Positions 13,678 through 25,541 of a DNA stretch of 64,000 nucleotides are shown here, one piece after another. The notes below the pieces were generated by a model. That model was not told the origin of the DNA, did no database searches, and was given only the letters and a program-made list of their open reading frames with translations. Positions within the stretch are counted from its first letter, which is position 1; each line of letters starts with the position of its first letter. The stretch comes from Apostichopus japonicus. Taxonomy: Eukaryota > Echinodermata > Holothuroidea > Aspidochirotida > Stichopodidae. The stretch spans positions 15,001-79,000 of the forward strand of contig NC_092563.1 of the NCBI RefSeq assembly GCF_037975245.1, given 5' to 3'. Both the position numbers and the translations under genes were made by a program.

Positions 13678-14638
13678 CCCTAACCCTAACCCTAACCCTA
13701 ACCCTAACCCTAACCCTAACCCTAACCCTAACCCTAACCCTAACCCTAACCCTAACCCTAACCCCTAACCCTAACCCTAACCCTAACCCTAACCCTAACC
13801 CTAACCCTAACCCTAACCCTAACCCTAACCCTAACCCTAACCCTAACCCTAACCCTAACCCTAACCCTAACCCTAACCCTAACCCTAACCCTAACCCTAA
13901 CCCTAACCCTAACCCTAACCCTAACCCTAACCCTAACCCTAACCCTAACCCTAACCCTAACCCTAACCCTAACCCTAACCCTAACCCTAACCCTAACCCT
14001 AACCCTAACCCTAACCCTAACCCTAACCCTAACCCTAACCCTAACCCTAACCCTAACCCTAACCCTAACCCTAACCCTAACCCTAACCCTAACCCTAACC
14101 CTAACCCTAACCCTAACCCTAACCCTAACCCTAACCCTAACCCTAACCCTAACCCTAACCCTAACCCTAACCCTAACCCTAACCCTAACCCTAACCCTAA
14201 CCCTAACCCTAACCCTAACCCTAACCCTAACCCTAACCCTAACCCTAACCCTAACCCTAACCCTAACCCTAACCCTAACCCTAACCCTAACCCTAACCCT
14301 AACCCTAACCCTAACCCTAACCCTAACCCTAACCCTAACCCTAACCCTAACCCTAACCCTAACCCTAACCCTAACCCTAACCCTAACCCTAACCCTAACC
14401 CTAACCCTAACCCTAACCCTAACCCTAACCCTAACCCTAACCCTAACCCTAACCCTAACCCTAACCCTAACCCTAACCCTAACCCTAACCCTAACCCTAA
14501 CCCTAACCCTAACCCTAACCCTAACCCTAACCCTAACCCTAACCCTAACCCTAACCCTAACCCTAACCCTAACCCTAACCCTAACCCTAACCCTAACCCT
14601 AACCCTAACCCTAACCCTGACCCTAACCCTAACCCTAA
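13678..14638. repeat. Interstitial telomeric repeat tract (CCCTAA)n
   Basis: About 160 copies of CCCTAA across 961 bp, interrupted only by one extra C near 13763 and one CCCTGA near 14617. The C-rich strand is the plus strand, so a real chromosome end in this orientation would lie to the left, with the chromosome body to the right. Instead 13.7 kb of macrosatellite lies on the distal side. The near-perfect sequence argues for a young tract. Confidence 0.97.
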
Positions 14639-15211
14639 ATAAAGAGTATCTTATGCTAAGGTATGTGTGAATGATACATAGTGAGTTCTTTCAAGTATGT
14701 TATGCTAGCTTTATACTATAGCTTTCACGAGGTACATAGTGTATACTAAACAGAATGTTATGCCAACGTATACCCATGGTGAATATAAACAACTATGTTA
14801 TGCTTAGTGTGAAGCGTATTCTGGTTTGTCATATTGTCTTCTTATTGTTATTTATGACGTCACACATGGCTCTGTGTTTTGGTGGTTTTTCCTGTGGTGT
14901 TGCGGGCTATGAACCACGCGTAATTAGAAGCGTATACAGATGTTTTGTTTTAAATGATTCGGTTTGTGGGGTTGGAAGACAGCCAAACTGGTTCAAATTG
15001 GTTGAGTGCCAATTTGCATGTGCTCATCTGCATATAAGGTTAGCACCGGGTGAGGGGTTAGCTATAAGTTTGGACCAATCAGGTTGAAGGGCAGAGCGTG
15101 TGCCCTGTGCATTGCGTCGTAATTTGTTATTTTTAAGTGTGTCCTAAAGTGTGTCCTAAAGAAGTGTGTCCTCAAGACGTATCGGGGAGTTTAAGTTTAA
15201 GTTTCTCCCGA
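14639..15211. other. Spacer after the telomeric tract; no gene called
   Basis: AT-rich sequence with short TATGCTAA-type reiterations near 14650-14760 and three GTGTCCT-type repeats near 15138-15175. A 110-codon open frame (14755-15087, plus) has one hydrophobic stretch but no recognisable family, so it is not called. Confidence 0.5.
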
Positions 15212-15303
15212 AGCCTGAAGCATACATGGGGGCCACTTCGTCCCAAGTGTACTGAAGCATATATGGGGGCCACTTGGTCCCCAGTGTATTGAAGCATACA
15301 TGG
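15212..15303. repeat. 37-bp minisatellite, left fragment
   Basis: About two and a half copies of a 37-bp unit containing GAAGCATA.ATGGGGGCCAC and CCAGTGTA. It is the left part of an array that resumes at 17309; the hAT element at 15304-17308 inserted inside one repeat unit. Confidence 0.9.
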
Positions 15304-17308
15304 CAGAGTTGGGGACTCGAGTCAGGGACTCGGACTCGAGTCCGACTCGAGTCGCAAATTTTAGGACTTGAGACTCGACTCGAGACTCGGCTGTCAGAGA
15401 CTTGGGACTTGACTTGAGACTTGCCCAAAAAGTTAGCAAAGACTTGGGACTTGACTTGAGACTTGCCTTCAAAAGACTCGGTTTTTCTACTAGAGACTTG
15501 TTTGTGAAATACATGTATTTCACAATTTGCTAATCATTAAATAACTTCATAAGTTGATATCGATAATAAATAATTATGGTTTCGTGTACGTGTACGCAGG
15601 GCCGTCTTAAGTGATCACCGGGCCCTGGGCCCGGCAATGGAGCGGGGCCCATCAATCAAGTGAGTTCGAAAAAAGTTGCGTGAAAAATTGACATACTTGA
15701 CAATCGCTCAAGCATAGACATGCCTGCATTTACCACCCCTCCCTATGTCGCACATAAAGCATAAAACTTTAGCTGAATAACATACGTGATATATCTAAAA
15801 AATGAAATACATTATAGAAGAGAAATCTTCCAGTTGCCCTCCATCCCTTCCCTAACAATACTGGACTTACCATTTGTAACACCCTTGTGTTGAGTCTTTC
15901 AACTGAGAGGGAGGTGTAGGCGGTTTTACACTATCTAACGCAACGTAGTCGCCAAGAACATGAAGTATTTTTAAGGGAGGGCCCGAGGAACATGAACTTA
16001 TAGCATGCTCCTCATGGTGAAACATAATTGCACCTATTAGGTGAATTGATCGGTGTACTGTTAATAGTAGGAGAGACTAGCGTAGGTTCTTATGACCAAC
16101 TAGACCGGTTTCTGCTTTCAAACTTCATAGGAGGAGCTTTATCAGTAGTAGCCTTTGAATATTTTATATTCGGCCTGGGCGTCTCGTTCTCAAAATGCAT
16201 CTATTTTCTGTGCACGAGTTTTTATGGACTCATGGTGCAGCTATAAGAGCATCTAAAAGAGCTTCGTGTGAACCTTGAGAGTCAGCTGATTCTTCGTTAG
16301 TACGAAACCTTGAGTTAACAAGTAAATCTTTGAGATTTTGGGCCCTATTGTAGGCTAGAATCGGTTCTTTTGGAAACAGTTTGGATAATTGTTGCGTGTT
16401 GCGAGAAGTGCCAATGTTTCTAAAGTGTTTTTTTTTTTCAAATGAGTGGTTTTGATATGGGGTGTAAAGGTGAGCTTGAACACAAGTGGTGGTTCCTTTT
16501 GTTTAGGTTTGGTAGTGAGGTATTGCCCACGGTTTTCAAATTTTATGCCTTTCGTGGCTGAGGCAATTTCCTCTTTCTTATAGTTACGGAGTAACAGTTT
16601 CTCTGTGTAAGCCTTCGGGGCATTGTATATTCCAGGGTTGCCAACTCAGATTTGAATATTTAATGTCAAACTCTCAAGTGTTTCACCAACTCTCGTCACA
16701 AGTTGTCAAGTATCGAATTCAATCAGGCATAATGGCCTATTCAATAAGTTTTCCTCTCAGATTAAGACACGGGGTTACTGTGATTGCGGGGCCCCTGACA
16801 TCGCGGGGCCCTGGGCCAGGGCCCAGTGGGCCCATGCGTTAAGACGGCCCTGCGTGTACGCTCGAATTACGAGCGCCCAACGACGATTACAGGCGTTACC
16901 ATAACTACCATTGGCTTGGTTGAATATTCCATCCAGGGCTGCTGTTTGGCTGAAAGTTGGCCTTTTTCAATAAAACAGTGGCTAGCAAATTTTGAGGTAA
17001 TTTGTTCCGTGGCGTGTGCCCCGGTTTTGCTATTCGGCTGTTTAATTTATACCACATAATTCCTGGAACACTGTTACATTATTCATAGCCTGCATCATTG
17101 TATTCAAACTTCAAAGACTTGAGACTTGACTTGGGACTTGCCCATAGGGACTTGAGACTTGACTCGAGACTCGACCTCCAAAGACTTGAGACTTGACTTG
17201 AGACTCGCTCAAAATTTTCAAGGTGACTTGAGACTTGACTTGAGACTTGCTGGTAAAGACTTGAGACTTGACTTGAGACTTGCAGCTAGGGACTTGTTGA
17301 CAACTCTG
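15304..17308. mobile_element. Non-autonomous hAT element inserted in the minisatellite (TSD ATACATGG)
   Basis: The left end is CAGAGTTGGGGACTCGAG and the right end is GTTGACAACTCTG, giving a CAGAGTTG terminal inverted repeat. It is flanked by an exact 8-bp target-site duplication ATACATGG (15296-15303 and 17309-17316), the length typical of hAT transposons. Both ends carry arrays of GACTTGAGACTTGACTTG-like repeats (about 15311-15500 and 17111-17298). Subtracting the nested element at 15597-16852 leaves about 740 bp. No transposase frame is seen, so it is a non-autonomous copy. Confidence 0.9.
15597..16852. mobile_element. Nested hAT element (TIR CAGGGCCGTCTTAA, TSD CGTGTACG)
   Basis: It starts CAGGGCCGTCTTAAG and ends TTAAGACGGCCCTG, a 14-bp perfect terminal inverted repeat, and is flanked by an exact 8-bp duplication CGTGTACG (15589-15596 and 16853-16860). 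Subterminal GGGCCCTGGGCC-rich blocks occur at both ends. The 1256-bp body has no recognisable transposase; a 72-codon frame at 16028-16246 is hydrophobic but unassigned. It lies inside the older hAT element at 15304-17308. A ~59-bp internal block (15913-15971) recurs at 31855-31915. Confidence 0.93.
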
Positions 17309-17838
17309 ATACATGGGGGCCACTTGGTCCCCAGTGTATTGAAGCATATATGGGAGCCACTTCGTCCCAAGTGTAATGAAGCATATATGGGAGCCACTTC
17401 GTTCCTAGTGTACGGAATCATATAAGGGGGCCACTTGGTCCCAAGTGTACTGAAGCATATAAGGGTACCACTTGGTCCCTTGTGTACTGAAGCATATATC
17501 GGAGCCACTTCGTCCCAAGTGTACTAAAGCATACATAAGGGCCACTTGGACCCCAGTGTACTGAAGCATATAAGAGTTCCGCTTGGTCCCCAGTGTACTG
17601 AAGCATATATGGGAGCCACTTCGTCCCTAGTGTACTGAAGCGTATATGTGAGCCACTTGGTCCCAAGTGAACTGAAGCATACATGGGGCCACTTGGTCCC
17701 CAGTGTACTGAAGCATATATGCGGGCCACTTGGTCCCTAGTGTGCTGAAGCTTATATGGGAGACACTTCGTCCCTAGTGTGCTAAAGCATATAAGGGGGC
17801 CACTTGGTCCCTAGTGTACTGAAGCATACATGAGGGCC
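17309..17838. repeat. 37-bp minisatellite, right part (~14 copies)
   Basis: CCACTT recurs at 17320, 17357, 17394, 17431, 17468, 17505 and 17542, and onward, a clear 37-bp period. Copies alternate between CCACTTGGTCCC and CCACTTCGTCCC variants. The array ends directly against degenerate telomeric repeats. Confidence 0.93.
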
Positions 17839-17926
17839 AACCCTAACCCTAACCCCTAACCCTAACCTTAACCCCTAACCCTAACCCCTAACCCTAACCC
17901 CTAACCCTAACCCCCTAACCCTAACC
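17839..17926. repeat. Short degenerate telomeric tract
   Basis: About 88 bp of mixed CCCTAA, CCCCTAA and CCTTAA repeats in the same orientation as the main tract at 13678. Its higher divergence suggests an older or decaying interstitial tract. Confidence 0.93.
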
Positions 17927-20599
17927 AAAACCAAAATGGCAATAATTGTAATCGCAATGCTCGGGCAAAACCGTTACGCGCACCAACTAACTGCGAAGGT
18001 GGTGGGGGGGGGGTTGCAATAACCCAATCAGAATTTGGTCTGATAGGATGAAACATCTCAACACCGATTCGAGCTTTGAAAAATGACAGGTTATGCATCT
18101 TACATTAATGCAAACAAAGAGGTATAAACATGGATCTGAATGTAAGAATACCATAAAGGAACTCTGAATGTAAGCTAACAAGAGCCCTCTGTTGACTTTT
18201 TTTTCTTCCTTTTTTTTTTCTTTGGCCACATTTGCATGCCATTTTAACCACTTGAGACATTTTAAATCGGGCAAAGACTATAAACAATAGGGAGTCCATT
18301 TGAGGTTGTGTACCAGGAACAGAAGTGCAATGTCAACTTGGCCATCCCTAACTGTATATACTCTGTATGATATCATAATTATCCGCCTTCTCAATCTCTC
18401 TACAATAATACATTTCATCGTCCTGATAATTGTATCCATGGACTCAGCGAGTCCAATTCTAGTCCAATTCTACAAACAGTACTTTTATTGAATTTGTGCG
18501 AGGTCGATTGTTATGACGTGTATTGTGGAGCGTTAGTTGGCGCCAATGTAAAGTTTGCTCGACTGGCTTGTCTTTAGGTAATACAGAGAAAGCTAATTTT
18601 TAAATGTCATTTCAAACGCCCGACCTCTGGTTACTTCCTTATCTTTTATTCATGTAGAGAAGAAAAGATATGAAACTTAAAAAGTAAAAGAAAGTATCAT
18701 GCAGCTGTATATACGCGGCAAATTATTATGCCATTGCATGTTGCATTCCGACTTATTAACGTAAACGCGTTTCACTACGTCACGTCCGCTTGGAGTTAAA
18801 AGACGGGAAAATCGGATTTATTTTACAAAACGTAACTTTGCAATCTCATAAGGTAATTATTAGTTTCAAGTTCACAGCTCTTTTCAGTGCTGTGAGAATT
18901 GCCTTAGAAGGTATTCTTATAAAGCGCCCTCACATTCAGAGGAAATTACACTTAGCTCACCTATGGATATATTACGTGAAAGCATCGGTCTACAGTGATA
19001 TGCATGCTGAGGTTCAGCTTCCTAGGGTTAGGGTTAACCCTAATGGTAAACTTATAGGGTTAGTGTTAACTTCCATCGGCCGCCATAACTGTTTGGAAAA
19101 TTCTTATCGAAGTAGAAAACCTTTCCGCTGCCGCACGTACAATTTTCTAAATCAACCAGATTTTGACATTCTCCTGTGACGTTATCACAGATGTTTGGAA
19201 GGTGGGGACATTTTCCATAGAAAATATTAGTTCTGCAAGTTTCTTTCGATTATTAGCCTCACTTATGGTCACTTTAACTTCTAAACCGGAAGTGGTATGG
19301 GCTTCCGTCTCGAATATGTTTGGGAACTAGTGAACCATTAAGCCATACAAATAAAAGATAAGAGCGGACACCACCCCCTTCAAAGACCCCCACCCCGCTA
19401 GTCTAACCGAGCACCTTTGAAAAAACAGGTGTAATGGATTATAAAGGCTACAGAACAGGTGCATTATTGTGTATAGCTGATCAGGTGAAGATAACGGTAT
19501 CATAAAATGGGTCCAATTTGTCAAAAGTTTGTTTCTCGATATTGCCTTACTGCATTTTATGCACCTAAAACTTAAAATTATGTCTCATTTAACTTTTTCT
19601 TCTAACACTTTTTTTTAAAAAGTTTTCGGGAAGTCTGAGTTTAAAGGATCCTTTTCTCTCACTCTGGCACATATCTGCAGTACTGGTCAGTTAAAATGGG
19701 GACAAGGAGGCATCAACAACACAACAAAAAGAATGAATATAATTATTCTGTGCGCGTGAGATATAGATGACCCTGATAAGATCCATTGATCAAAGTGTGC
19801 ATCATATTCCAGGTATTATACAGGAGGACAAGGGGAAACAGTGAACCTGGTCTGGTAGTTCTACACTCGTCGTAATCTCCACAGGCCAAAAAGAAAAGGG
19901 GGGGGGGCGTGTATTATTTTATCTTTCATGTCCTTATGTCATAAAAACCTGATTTTTTACATTCATGCTAGAAATGTAACAAAACAAAAAAATACTTTCC
20001 TGATTTTGTGTATGTTTGCGTATGTGAGATTATATATGTAAGATGGTATTCGGTACAATGTCGATGACTAGGTTTTGTCAACTTCATTTGATTTTAAGCG
20101 TAAAGCCGTCTTAAGTTAGTATCATAATTGGCAAAATGTAACTTAAAGAACAAATTATCCCGCTCTGAACCGTAAAACAATGATAATGCACCTCGGTAGC
20201 GGAGTCTCCAAGTGAAAGATGTTAATAACAATAGTTTTAGCATGGCAAGCAACCCATCCTCGCACTTAAAGTGATGCAACATTTCTGGTTCAAGGGGTTG
20301 AGAGTGGGTGCGGGAACACTCCTTCTTTCCGCAGATTGTTCTCTGTTTTTGTTATATTTAGAATCAGCCTGCTGAACTTTGGTCCGGTAGTTAGCTATTC
20401 AAACATCTTACATCACTGCTCATTTATTAGCCGTGCTGCTGGGGTATTGTTCTTTTTTATTCATTTTCCTTAAAGGATGAGTACTTAATCTACAAAAGGG
20501 CAATGCGCAGCCTAGTAATGAGCATATCAGAAACCAAAGACTTGGTGATTCCTTGCCCATTGGAGATACTTTGTTAGGGCTTTGATTTCAAATTGAGAG
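17927..20599. other. Gene-poor unique DNA
   Basis: No gene is supported. Small features are a G run near 18003, a TTC/TTT tract near 18200, a telomere-like palindrome GGGTTAGGGTTAACCCTAA near 19024-19042, and a G run near 19900. A 129-codon frame (18790-19179, plus) spans the telomere-like motif, has no recognised domain and is not called. Confidence 0.5.
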
Positions 20600-20745
20600 T
20601 TTTGGATATATCATGTTTGTAGGGTTTTCACAGTTTGGGCTGTATTGACACCAAATGAGTTTGACCTTTACCAAAACTATAGAGTTCTTTTATTGATAAG
20701 GATCATCGACCTAGCAAATACAAGCTTCCTGAAGGTTAAATATTC
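20600..20745. repeat. TGACCT-type dispersed repeat, copy 1
   Basis: Carries TTTTCACAGTTTGGGCTGT, TTGACCTTTACC and a following spacer ending near CTTCCTGAAGG, resembling the copies at 21360-21660 and 23270-23650. Boundaries are approximate. Confidence 0.5.
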
Positions 20746-20884
20746 TCTAATAACTAACATCCCATACATACCGTGACAACAAACCGTCACCCGCAGCATA
20801 AATTTGTTTTTGCAGCGGGAGGGGGACAATTTCTGACTATTTAAGGTAACTGACAAATATCAACGCCTGCCAATATCGAGTAGA

Positions 20885-20913
20885 ACCAGGGAGTTCCATA
20901 ACAACTCCCTGGT
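20885..20913. repeat. Perfect 11-bp-arm hairpin
   Basis: ACCAGGGAGTT and AACTCCCTGGT are exact reverse complements separated by 7 bp. It is a small isolated palindrome with no gene next to it. Confidence 0.8.
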
Positions 20914-21359
20914 AGAACTGAGATAACGTTTTGCACGTAGTGCAGACGCCTGTTACCTTTGGCATGTTCAGGCGGGTTTTAGTAGGACCGTACTGGCCAT
21001 ACTAAAACCCTTGTTCTCACTACAAATACACTGGACAGAAAGAGCCAGAGGAACTCAGACACGCGGATAGCAGCTCGTACACCGGTTTAGTTGCGACATT
21101 TTTGTACGGATGCCTACTGCGGACGATGAAATGATACAGGCTAGTGCATCATGATCGTAGTGTAGAAACATGCATGTTAAGAAAGTATGGTCCATGTTAG
21201 GTACCGTACAATGGGTTTTCAGCAAACGATCTCTCTTGACCTCAAAAGGATATTTGACACGTATGAATTCCACAGCGATTTTGTTTTCACTAAAGGCAAT
21301 CTACATGCTAAGTTTGTACATCAACAAAATTTCACTTTTAGAGTTCTTTCTTTTTGAAG

Positions 21360-21660
21360 ATTTTCAGACTTTCACCTCTGCTGACCTTTGACATGGGTCA
21401 AATATATTAGGGATCTTCTATATAATATGGACCATCTACATACCGAGTATGAAATCCCTCCATTACCCTTCCTAAAATATTTCGTTGACATGCAGTTTAC
21501 AAGATTTTTAAAGTTTCATATTTTGTGACCTTAAATGACCTTTGACCTCCACCAAAAAAAGGAGTCTTCTACTCGATATGGGTTACCCAAATGTAAAGTA
21601 TGAGTTTAAAGTTTCAATTATTGAGATATCCTGTTTCCAAGAAAGTGACACATACATACA
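21360..21660. repeat. TGACCT-type dispersed repeat, copies 2-3
   Basis: Two diverged copies about 155 bp apart, each with GACCTTTGAC (21383 and 21538) followed by a spacer with GTATGA. The second contains TGACCTTTGACCT, the reverse complement of an AGGTCA direct repeat with 1-bp spacing. It ends in a CA-rich microsatellite near 21655-21685. Confidence 0.6.
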
Positions 21661-22681
21661 CACGCTCACACACGCACACACACAAGCATGTTCGAATAGG
21701 TTACTTGATCCAAAAACATCAAATGTAGCCACATACTTTCATTTTCACTTTTCTTTTTATTTCAATGGCAGAGTTTGATATTTGTATTGCGTAATTTCTA
21801 AAGGCACAAGATATATGAAACGAAATACAGGGTAGTTTAGGAAACCGAATTTCCTGTCAACAACAAACAAAATAAATTGAAGTATCAGTTAGCATAAAAT
21901 TGGTAGCCTACACAACAATACAGAATAGAGAAATGAAAAGTATGTTGAAAGAATTGGAAGTGGAACTGAAACAATTACAATGTAGGGAAAATAATGGGAG
22001 AGAAAGGTCAACAAGAAATGACACAAAGGATAAGTACTAAAACACTTGATTATACACCTTATACACCATTAATTATACACCGTACACAATTTAGCTTCAG
22101 GAACAATATAGATAATGTGATGTCATACGTGAACACTGACAAATTTGTATGTTTTTCTTCAACATCTTTTTCCAAGATTCTTTAAAGTTGGAATGGATTA
22201 ACAATATATGAATACACTGCAGTCATTGGACTGATTGATGTATATAATATCCCTGAAGAAAAGTTGGAACCATATCCAATCCAAGGTCGAAACAATAAGG
22301 TGAAATATATAGAAAAACGATAAATATTCTGACAATGTGCAACTATGAAATCACACCTGTTTGCTTCAAGTTCAGTCATGTTATAACCTACAGTATGATA
22401 ACTTCAACTATTAATATCTCAAACATGCAATGTAGCAATATCAGTAGGATGCTTAGTACTGTATGTGCTTCTTTCATAAGTCCAAAATAAATTTCCCTGG
22501 ACTATCGTTTAGTGGATATCAAAATTTTGTTACTGTCCCCTCCTTCCCCTCCCCAAATGTCAGAAAGTCAATCAATATTCATGATTATTATCATATATAC
22601 AATTATGTAACAATGACTGCCAGGAATAATGCAAACAGTATAATGGATGAGGAAACCAGAAAGCCAGTTAGCTTTGCGATT

Positions 22682-22715
22682 CCATACCATACCATACCAT
22701 ACCATACCATACCAT
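22682..22715. repeat. (CCATA)n microsatellite
   Basis: Six perfect CCATA pentamers followed by CCAT. Confidence 0.97.
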
Positions 22716-23269
22716 TTGCTCAAATTTCAAAATAACTATCTATGTGGAGCAAGTGAGTTCAATTTTTCCAAGATTTAAGTGAGAACCAGAAAAGATAGCA
22801 ATCCCTTGTGGACATCAAATATTTCATTAATTCATAAGGATTTTTAGAATTTCAAACTAAAATGTTGCAATATACAGAAAGAACAGTCTTCCTATGTGAA
22901 ATATAGACACATTTTACCAATTTTGAGCTAGCAAATAAATCCCTTTGATAATTGTCGAGAGTTACATGACATTGCCTTCACTGTGAAATCTTTGGAGGAA
23001 ATGACCAAGTTTCCACCATTTGAGATAACCTTTCCCCCTGTGAGCCAATTGGGTGCCCCCATTTGAGATACCCTGTGAAGCTCAGAGGGTGAAAACTAGT
23101 AGAAGGTTTAAGAGTATGTTTAAAGCAAGAGTATGAACTATGAAGCAGATTTCATTACCTGGGTGCCAGGTATGTTTCATTGAAGACCTATAGAACCACT
23201 TCACAGTACTATTAAAATGAAATGAAATAATTGCAGCTTTAAGATTGGAATTATCATGTTTAATTGGTT

Positions 23270-23650
23270 TTCAGACTTTGATGTCTGTTGACCTCATCTG
23301 ACTTCTACCAATTTCAATAGGATTCTTGCACTCACCAAGCTGGATCTACATACTAATTATGAAGTTCAAGAAAGATGAACTTCTTGTGTGTCCTTGTTTA
23401 CACGATTTAAGACTTTCATTTATATGTTGACCGCAAATGACCTTTGATGGCCACATTTTAATGGGGTTCTTGCACTCAAAAACATGAACCTGCATAAAAT
23501 GTATGAAGCTCAAGAAAGATGTACTTTCTGAGTTATCATGTTCACAAAGTTTTCACACTTTGACCTATGTTGACCCCAAATGACCATTGAACTTCACTTG
23601 TACTCCATAAGACTGATCCACACACCATGTATGAAATTAATCTAAGATTC
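23270..23650. repeat. TGACCT-type degenerate tandem repeat, three copies
   Basis: Three diverged ~120-125 bp copies, each with GACTTTGA/GTTGACC, an ATGACCTTTGA-like string, a TTCTTGCACTCA string and TATGAA.T.AAG. They match the repeats at 20600 and 21360. No coding potential is seen. Confidence 0.65.
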
Positions 23651-24500
23651 ATAAACATCTCTATCCATAGACCTAGTAATGCATAGTCTCTTCTATGAGA
23701 ACATTGGTGACATACTTAATTTTGTTGAATACTCTTTCCCTCCAATTGAGCAGCTCAGTTTTCAAAAATGTTGTCAAGATAAGTAAGATGGAAGTTGCCC
23801 TATCATTAGATCTAAAAACATTTATATGTTATACACAACTAGAAATTATTGCTTCACATCACCCTCTGAGAAATATTCTATATGTACAATCCATTTTAAT
23901 GTAAATTAAAATAAACTATAATGTACAGTATATATATAGAATTTGGAAGATTCTTAATATTAAAATGGCATATATATACGTCACTCTGAATGATTTATTT
24001 ACTGTACCATGTCAACATAATTCTCATTCAGATGGAAGAACCTGCAGTACTGTACTTCTAAATTTTAACATTAACTTTAAAGATAAAAATTTGTTTTAAA
24101 GGAACATTAGACACACAAAAAATGGCTCCAGTAATGATGTTTCATTCTACATTTTTAAGTAGCTGGTCTTACAGTATGTCCTAATCAAACTCCTCTACCT
24201 ATTAAAAGACTCATTGATAAATGATAACGTTACCATTCACCAACTATTATGACAGTTTTGTACATAACCTGTACAATAAGGGAACCTTTAGCTTCAAAAC
24301 AAATCCATAGTTGACATTTATATCGATGATGTAAGCTTGTGTACATGTAAACTTGTCACTTGTGCCACGTTACTCTACTTACTCATATTCATGAAGGCAC
24401 ATATTTGTTTTGTGGGATTAAAGTGATAGATTGCAAAGACAATAGTATAGTGCATTAGGTGAAGATACTGTACATGTACTACCTGCAGTAGGAATGGATG

Positions 24501-25541
24501 TTAGAAGATTCGAGGCTTTATCAGAGCAGAGTAGAGATCTTTACCAGCAATGCCATCTGCGAATGTTACCTGTATGCCATCAGACCATACCTCAAAGTAA
24601 GAAAATGCCCCCATACCTTTTGGATTTGCATAATGATATCTCAAAGACCCTTTGGGTACACTATTCATATGCTTAACTGAACCGTCTATAACATGAGCAG
24701 CCCCAACCACAAAATATTCGACCGTACCATTGACCTCGCGAATATGCTGTAGATTATGATCGTGTCCACATAGGTAAGAGTTAACCCTGTACTTCTCTAG
24801 CAGTGGCCGCAGTTGTGACACAAGCAGATCTGTTGGGCCATGCTCGGCGATGGACCATACTGGGTAGTGTCCAGCTACCAGAACATATTTTTCGTTTCTA
24901 GTCGCTTCAAGTTGATCTTTGATCCAAGTCCACTGCTTTTCTGCAGCAGCTATCTCTTCAGGGCCAGAAGGTGGTATGTTTAATTCATCATAAGAATTGC
25001 CTGCCAGAATAACTGTATCAAGCATCAAAATAATCAAGGAATCATTCGTGCCAGGAATAGAAAAATTCAGGCTGTAGTAGTTAGTGGGGAAGTTCCATCG
25101 ACTAGATTTCTCCGTGTAGGCAATCTCACCAGTTACATTACCATACCAATCATGATTACCGGCGAGAACATACCAAGGAACTTGCAAAGAATCTGCCGTA
25201 AACACATTCTCAAAAGTCTCTTGGAACCGTTTATCATCAGCATCTTTCACTCCGTATGTATAGAAATTGTCACCCAATGCTAGAATAAAGTTCGCACCAA
25301 TCGTTGATCCAATTACTCCCATTTGCTTTGCAACATAAACTTCATCTGGAGTTGTGTAAGGAGAGTCTTCGTTACCACCCCAGTCAGCAATAACTAAAAA
25401 GCTACAGTCACTGGTGCTATTTGCTGGTTTCTTCAAATTTGATACCAGTAAACTTTCGCTATTGATGGTCACCAGTGAAACAGCTGATATTATAACTATT
25501 GCATGGCAAGATGCAAAATTAGTTCCACATTGAAAGCCCAT
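24501..25541 (-). CDS. ACP5-like: Tartrate-resistant (purple) acid phosphatase, type 5-like
   Basis: This 346-residue protein belongs to the binuclear metallophosphatase family of mammalian TRAP/ACP5, which hydrolyses phosphomonoesters at acid pH in lysosomes or outside the cell. All family metal-ligand motifs are present in order: A-DWGG (D53), GDNFY (D91, Y94), GNHDW (N129, H130), AGHYPVWS (H225) and GHDHN (H260, H262). The N-terminus (residues 1-30) is hydrophobic and fits a signal peptide or anchor. NST (41), NVT (135), NFS (159), NDS (166) and NGT (271) are possible glycosylation sites. Length is normal for the family (~330 aa). The start ATG has A at -3 and G at +4. The whole gene is one exon, whereas vertebrate ACP5 genes have introns; intron loss or an ancient retrocopy are possible. 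Neighbours on both sides are non-coding. Family assignment is very secure; the exact orthologue is less so. Confidence 0.95.
   Translation of the reverse strand: MGFQCGTNFASCHAIVIISAVSLVTINSESLLVSNLKKPANSTSDCSFLVIADWGGNEDSPYTTPDEVYVAKQMGVIGSTIGANFILALGDNFYTYGVKDADDKRFQETFENVFTADSLQVPWYVLAGNHDWYGNVTGEIAYTEKSSRWNFPTNYYSLNFSIPGTNDSLIILMLDTVILAGNSYDELNIPPSGPEEIAAAEKQWTWIKDQLEATRNEKYVLVAGHYPVWSIAEHGPTDLLVSQLRPLLEKYRVNSYLCGHDHNLQHIREVNGTVEYFVVGAAHVIDGSVKHMNSVPKGSLRYHYANPKGMGAFSYFEVWSDGIQVTFADGIAGKDLYSALIKPRIF

Noticed and set aside
13678-14638. Actual chromosome end
   Set aside because: Sequence continues on both sides with macrosatellite on the distal side, so as assembled the tract is interstitial.
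16028-16246. 72-codon hydrophobic frame inside the nested hAT element
   Set aside because: No transposase motif or family similarity recognised; hydrophobicity alone is weak evidence.
18790-19179. 129-codon frame
   Set aside because: Spans a telomere-like motif, has no domain and no supporting gene structure.
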